Source: Azospirillum brasilense (lineage in GTDB: Bacteria > Pseudomonadota > Alphaproteobacteria > Azospirillales > Azospirillaceae). Taken from it: DNA of 64,000 bases. Shown here in pieces: positions 61,360 to 64,000 of the stretch; the first letter of the stretch is position 1; each line of letters opens with the position of its first letter. The stretch spans positions 620,001 to 684,000 of the forward strand of contig NZ_CP032346.1 in the NCBI RefSeq assembly GCF_005222205.1. Direction: 5' to 3'. A program made the translations under genes and the position numbers. The notes beneath the pieces were generated by a model, which saw nothing but the letters and a program-made list of their open reading frames with translations, did no database searches and was not told the DNA's origin.

Positions 61360-63428
61360 CGGGCGCTCCTTTCCACGATGACGTTGCCGTACCCGTCGAC
61401 GCGGGCGCTGAGGTCGGGATCGATGACGGTGGTGGCGTCCGGCTGCTCCAGGATCGCCGGACCCTGGATGTGCGCGCCGACCGGCAGGTCGAGACGGTTG
61501 TAGACCGCCGTCTCATGCCACGCCCCGTCGAACCACACCGGGCGCGAACCGGCGTGGGCGCCCTCCACCGTCGTGCCGGCCGCCGGAGCCAGGGCGGCGA
61601 GGTCGAAGTGCGGGCGGCGGCCGATGGCGGCGGTGCGCAGGTTGACGATCTTGGCGCCCACCCCCGGCAGCAGCCGGCTGAAGGACGCCTGATAGGCGCG
61701 CTCGAAGGCGGCGCGGATGGTCGCCTCGTCGACCCCGGTGGTGCCATTTTCGACCGACACGGGCAGCGGCACGGCGACCGTGTGGGTCTGGCCGATGTAG
61801 TGCATGTCGAGTTCGAAGACGAGGTCGATGCGCTCGACGCTGAGGCCGGCGGACTCAACGACGGCGCGGGCGGCGGTCGCCTCCTCCACCATGCGGCGGT
61901 CGAGCGACGCGGCGTCGATGCCGGCCAGCGGCAGGTTCACCGTCTGCACCTGATCGTGCCGGATGTCGGCGATGACGCAGCCGAGCGCCGAGGTCACGCC
62001 GGGGAAGCGCGGCACCAGCGCCGCCTTCAGCCCGACCTCCTTGATCAGCGCGCCGACATGCAGCGCGCCGCCGCCACCGAAGGGCACCGCGGCGAACTTG
62101 GCCGGGTCGTGCCCGCGCTCGATGGAGACGAGGCGGATGGCGCCGGCCATCTTGCTGTTGGCGATGCGCACCACCGCCTCCGCCGCCGCCATGACGTCGA
62201 GGCCCAGCGGCTCGGCGACGTGGGTGGCGATGGCGGTGCGGGCGGCGTCGACGTCCAGCCGGGCGAGCTTGCCGCCGATCGGCCGCTCCGCGTTGATGCG
62301 GCCGAGCAGCACGTTGGCGTCGGTCAGCGTCGGGCGGGTGTTGCCCTGGCCGTAGCAGACCGGCCCCGGCCGTGACCCTGCGCTCTCCGGCCCGACCTGC
62401 AGCATGCCGCCGGGATCGACCCCGGCGATGGAGCCGCCGCCGGCGCCGATGGTGGTGATCTCGATCATCGGGGTGCGGACGACCAGACCGAAGTCGATGG
62501 TGGTCTGGGCGGCCAGCATGGTCTGCCCCTCCACCACCAGCGACACGTCGAAGCTGGTGCCGCCGAGGTCGCCGGTGATGACGTTGGGGAAGCCCGCCGC
62601 CTTGGAGATCGCCGCGGCGGCGATGACGCCGGCCGCCGGCCCCGACAGGGCGGTGCGCACCGGCAGGCGCCGGGCGGTGTCGGTGGACATGACGCCGCCG
62701 TTCGACTGCACGATGTGGAAGCGGCCGCCGAACCCCTCCCCGGCCAGCGCGTTGTCGAGCTTGGCAAGGTAGCTGCCGACCACCGGCTGGAGATAGGCGT
62801 TCAGCGCGGTGGTCGAGGTGCGCTCGAACTCGCGGATCTCCGGCAGGATGCGCGAGGAGCATTCGAGGTTCGCGTTCGGCCACACCTCGCGCGCCGCCTC
62901 CAGCGCCGCCAGCTCGTTGGCCGGGTTGGCGTAGGCGTTGATGAAGACGATGGCCAGCGCCTCCGCCCCCATCGCGGCCAGCCGTCGGGCGGCGGCGCGC
63001 ACCTCGTCGGGATCGACGGCGGCGCGGACCGTTCCGTCGGCCAGCGTGCGCTCCGCCACCTCCAGCCGCAGGTCGCGGTCGACCACCGGGACGAAGTCGC
63101 CCCACAGGCCCCAGGTCTGGCGGCGGTCGCGGCGGCGCATCTCCAGCACGTCGCGGAAGCCGGCGGTGGTGATCAGCCCGACCTTGGCGCCCTTGCGCTC
63201 CAGCAGAGCGTTGGTGCCGACCGTGGTGCCGTGGACGATGGAGCCCAGTTCGGCGACCGGACCGAAGCTCTGCAGGCCAGCGAGGAAGCCGACCGCCTCG
63301 TCGCCGCGGTTGGACGGGACCTTGGCGGTGCGGAAGCTGCCGCGCGCCTCGTCGTAATGGAAGAGGTCGGTGAAGGTGCCGCCGACATCGACGCCGACGA
63401 TTGCACCCGTGGAGATGCCGTTGCTCAT
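61356..63428 (-). CDS. hyuA: HyuA-type hydantoinase/oxoprolinase A subunit
   Basis: A 690-residue ATP-dependent subunit of the hydantoinase/5-oxoprolinase/acetone carboxylase family. VGVDVGGTFTDLFHYDE is the phosphate-1 motif; IVHGTTVGTNALLERKGAKV, IVQSNGGVMSTDTARRLPVR, GDLGGTSFDVSLVVEG (phosphate-2) and PFGGGGALHVGALIKEVGLK (adenosine motif) follow. The length is full. With hyuB it should open a cyclic amide or carboxylate substrate at the cost of ATP. Substrate specificity cannot be read from sequence. Confidence 0.93.
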   Translation of the reverse strand: MSNGISTGAIVGVDVGGTFTDLFHYDEARGSFRTAKVPSNRGDEAVGFLAGLQSFGPVAELGSIVHGTTVGTNALLERKGAKVGLITTAGFRDVLEMRRRDRRQTWGLWGDFVPVVDRDLRLEVAERTLADGTVRAAVDPDEVRAAARRLAAMGAEALAIVFINAYANPANELAALEAAREVWPNANLECSSRILPEIREFERTSTTALNAYLQPVVGSYLAKLDNALAGEGFGGRFHIVQSNGGVMSTDTARRLPVRTALSGPAAGVIAAAAISKAAGFPNVITGDLGGTSFDVSLVVEGQTMLAAQTTIDFGLVVRTPMIEITTIGAGGGSIAGVDPGGMLQVGPESAGSRPGPVCYGQGNTRPTLTDANVLLGRINAERPIGGKLARLDVDAARTAIATHVAEPLGLDVMAAAEAVVRIANSKMAGAIRLVSIERGHDPAKFAAVPFGGGGALHVGALIKEVGLKAALVPRFPGVTSALGCVIADIRHDQVQTVNLPLAGIDAASLDRRMVEEATAARAVVESAGLSVERIDLVFELDMHYIGQTHTVAVPLPVSVENGTTGVDEATIRAAFERAYQASFSRLLPGVGAKIVNLRTAAIGRRPHFDLAALAPAAGTTVEGAHAGSRPVWFDGAWHETAVYNRLDLPVGAHIQGPAILEQPDATTVIDPDLSARVDGYGNVIVERSAR

Positions 63429-63447
63429 GGTCTTGCTTCCGGATTCG

Positions 63448-64000
63448 TCAGGCGGCGGAGGTTTCGCGGAGCGCCGCGGTGGCGGCGATGTCGAGCGCGC
63501 CGTCGTCGGTCAGCGCCACGCCGTAGGCGCTGCGCGCGGCCTCGGCGCCGAGGTAGCCGAGCCGCACGTCGCGGGCCACGGCCTCGGCGTCGCGGCGTCG
63601 CGGGTCGCCCCAGCCGCCGCCACCGGGAGTCTCCAACCGGACGCGCTGGCCGTCGCGGATCTTCACATCGGTGACTTTGGAGGCGAGCGGCGGCGATTTC
63701 TCGCCCTCGTCGCTCTGCCAGACGAAGCGGTTCAGCGCGGCGGGCGTGCCGCCGGCCACCCCGAAGGGCGCGAAGACGCCGCGCTCGCCCAGCAGGAAGA
63801 CGTCGGCGGCGGTCAGCGCCTCGATCTCGTAGACCGCCCCCAGCCCGCCGCGGTGCAGGCCGGCCCCGGCGGAATCCGGGCGCAGCGCCCATTGGGTGAA
63901 CATCACCGGATAGGCGGCTTCAAGGATTTCCACCGGCGGAATGGTGGCGGTGGAGATCGGGTTGTTGGCGTGGTTCAGCCCATCGCTCTCCGGGTTGCCG
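63448..64000 (-). CDS. hyuB: HyuB-type hydantoinase/oxoprolinase B subunit (5' end outside the window)
   Basis: The C-terminal 183 residues of a hydantoinase B protein. The window edge reads GNPESDGLNHANNPISTATI, then PVEILEAAYPVMFTQWALRP, GGLGAVYEIEALTAADVFLL and ETPGGGGWGDPRRRD, the last being the family's characteristic C-terminal glycine motif. It stops 19 bases before hyuA and completes the A/B pair. The start lies to the right of the window. Confidence 0.93.
   Translation of the reverse strand, partial: GNPESDGLNHANNPISTATIPPVEILEAAYPVMFTQWALRPDSAGAGLHRGGLGAVYEIEALTAADVFLLGERGVFAPFGVAGGTPAALNRFVWQSDEGEKSPPLASKVTDVKIRDGQRVRLETPGGGGWGDPRRRDAEAVARDVRLGYLGAEAARSAYGVALTDDGALDIAATAALRETSAA

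Overview
The window looks like chromosome (or chromid) of an Azospirillum-type alphaproteobacterium. Evidence is the very high GC content, the housekeeping set guaA, guaB, rlmE, a Ppx/GppA phosphatase, an RsmB-like methylase, mltA and tRNA-Gln, and the dense, overlapping gene arrangement. The genus is my inference. The first 40 kb are accessory DNA; from about 40 kb to the end the DNA is ordinary core and metabolic chromosome.

Layout. (1) 1-5 kb: a phage- or satellite-like early module. Tightly overlapping genes encode a small helix-turn-helix protein, a 42-residue peptide, an unknown protein, a helix-turn-helix replication protein whose gene carries five palindromic iteron-like repeats and is broken by a frameshift, and a T7-gp4-like primase-helicase. 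Facing them is a two-gene operon with a Cro/CI-type regulator. (2) 5.3-9.2 kb: an IS5-family element and an IS66-family element. (3) 10.2-17.6 kb: a compact operon behind an array of GGCGAGAA boxes, encoding a P-loop ATPase, a winged-helix-like protein, a PD-(D/E)XK nuclease, an SF1 (UvrD-like) helicase and a second PD-(D/E)XK protein. I cannot match it to a named defence system, and it is the best candidate for a new one. (4) 17.6-24.8 kb: an IS630 copy, a decayed Tn3-like element, tandem repeats, a class II Fic protein with a small partner, a uracil-DNA-glycosylase-like protein, a HipA-like kinase and IS6/IS66 debris. (5) 24.9-37.2 kb: a giant (about 2,170-residue) nuclease-TPR-PIN-like protein with a late frameshift, an unknown partner, an SNF2 helicase remnant, a solitary Type IIG-like restriction-methylation enzyme and a Wadjet JetD remnant. 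(6) 37.2-39.6 kb: second copies of the IS630 and IS5 elements, inverted relative to the first copies. The two IS5 copies therefore bound the whole 34-kb defence region as an inverted pair. The island ends next to the 3' end of guaA, a well-known integration site for genomic islands.

The core part holds guaA, a GNAT acetyltransferase, a purine nucleoside permease-like exported protein, two paralogous proteins of unknown function in AT-rich surroundings, an RsmB-type rRNA methylase, mltA, a second GNAT protein, a DUF1272 protein, a TrmH-family methylase, guaB, rlmE, a Ppx/GppA phosphatase, tRNA-Gln(CUG), a divergent MFS transporter/HxlR regulator pair and a REC-GGDEF diguanylate cyclase. It ends in a tightly overlapping catabolic operon read leftwards: hyuB, hyuA, an isochorismatase-fold hydrolase, an FAD dehydrogenase and LeuC/LeuD-like dehydratase subunits. 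The context of that operon suggests degradation of an organic acid or cyclic amide rather than leucine synthesis.

Limits: all family calls come from reading motifs by eye, without database searches. IS66 and Tn3-remnant ends, several start codons and all promoter calls are approximate.
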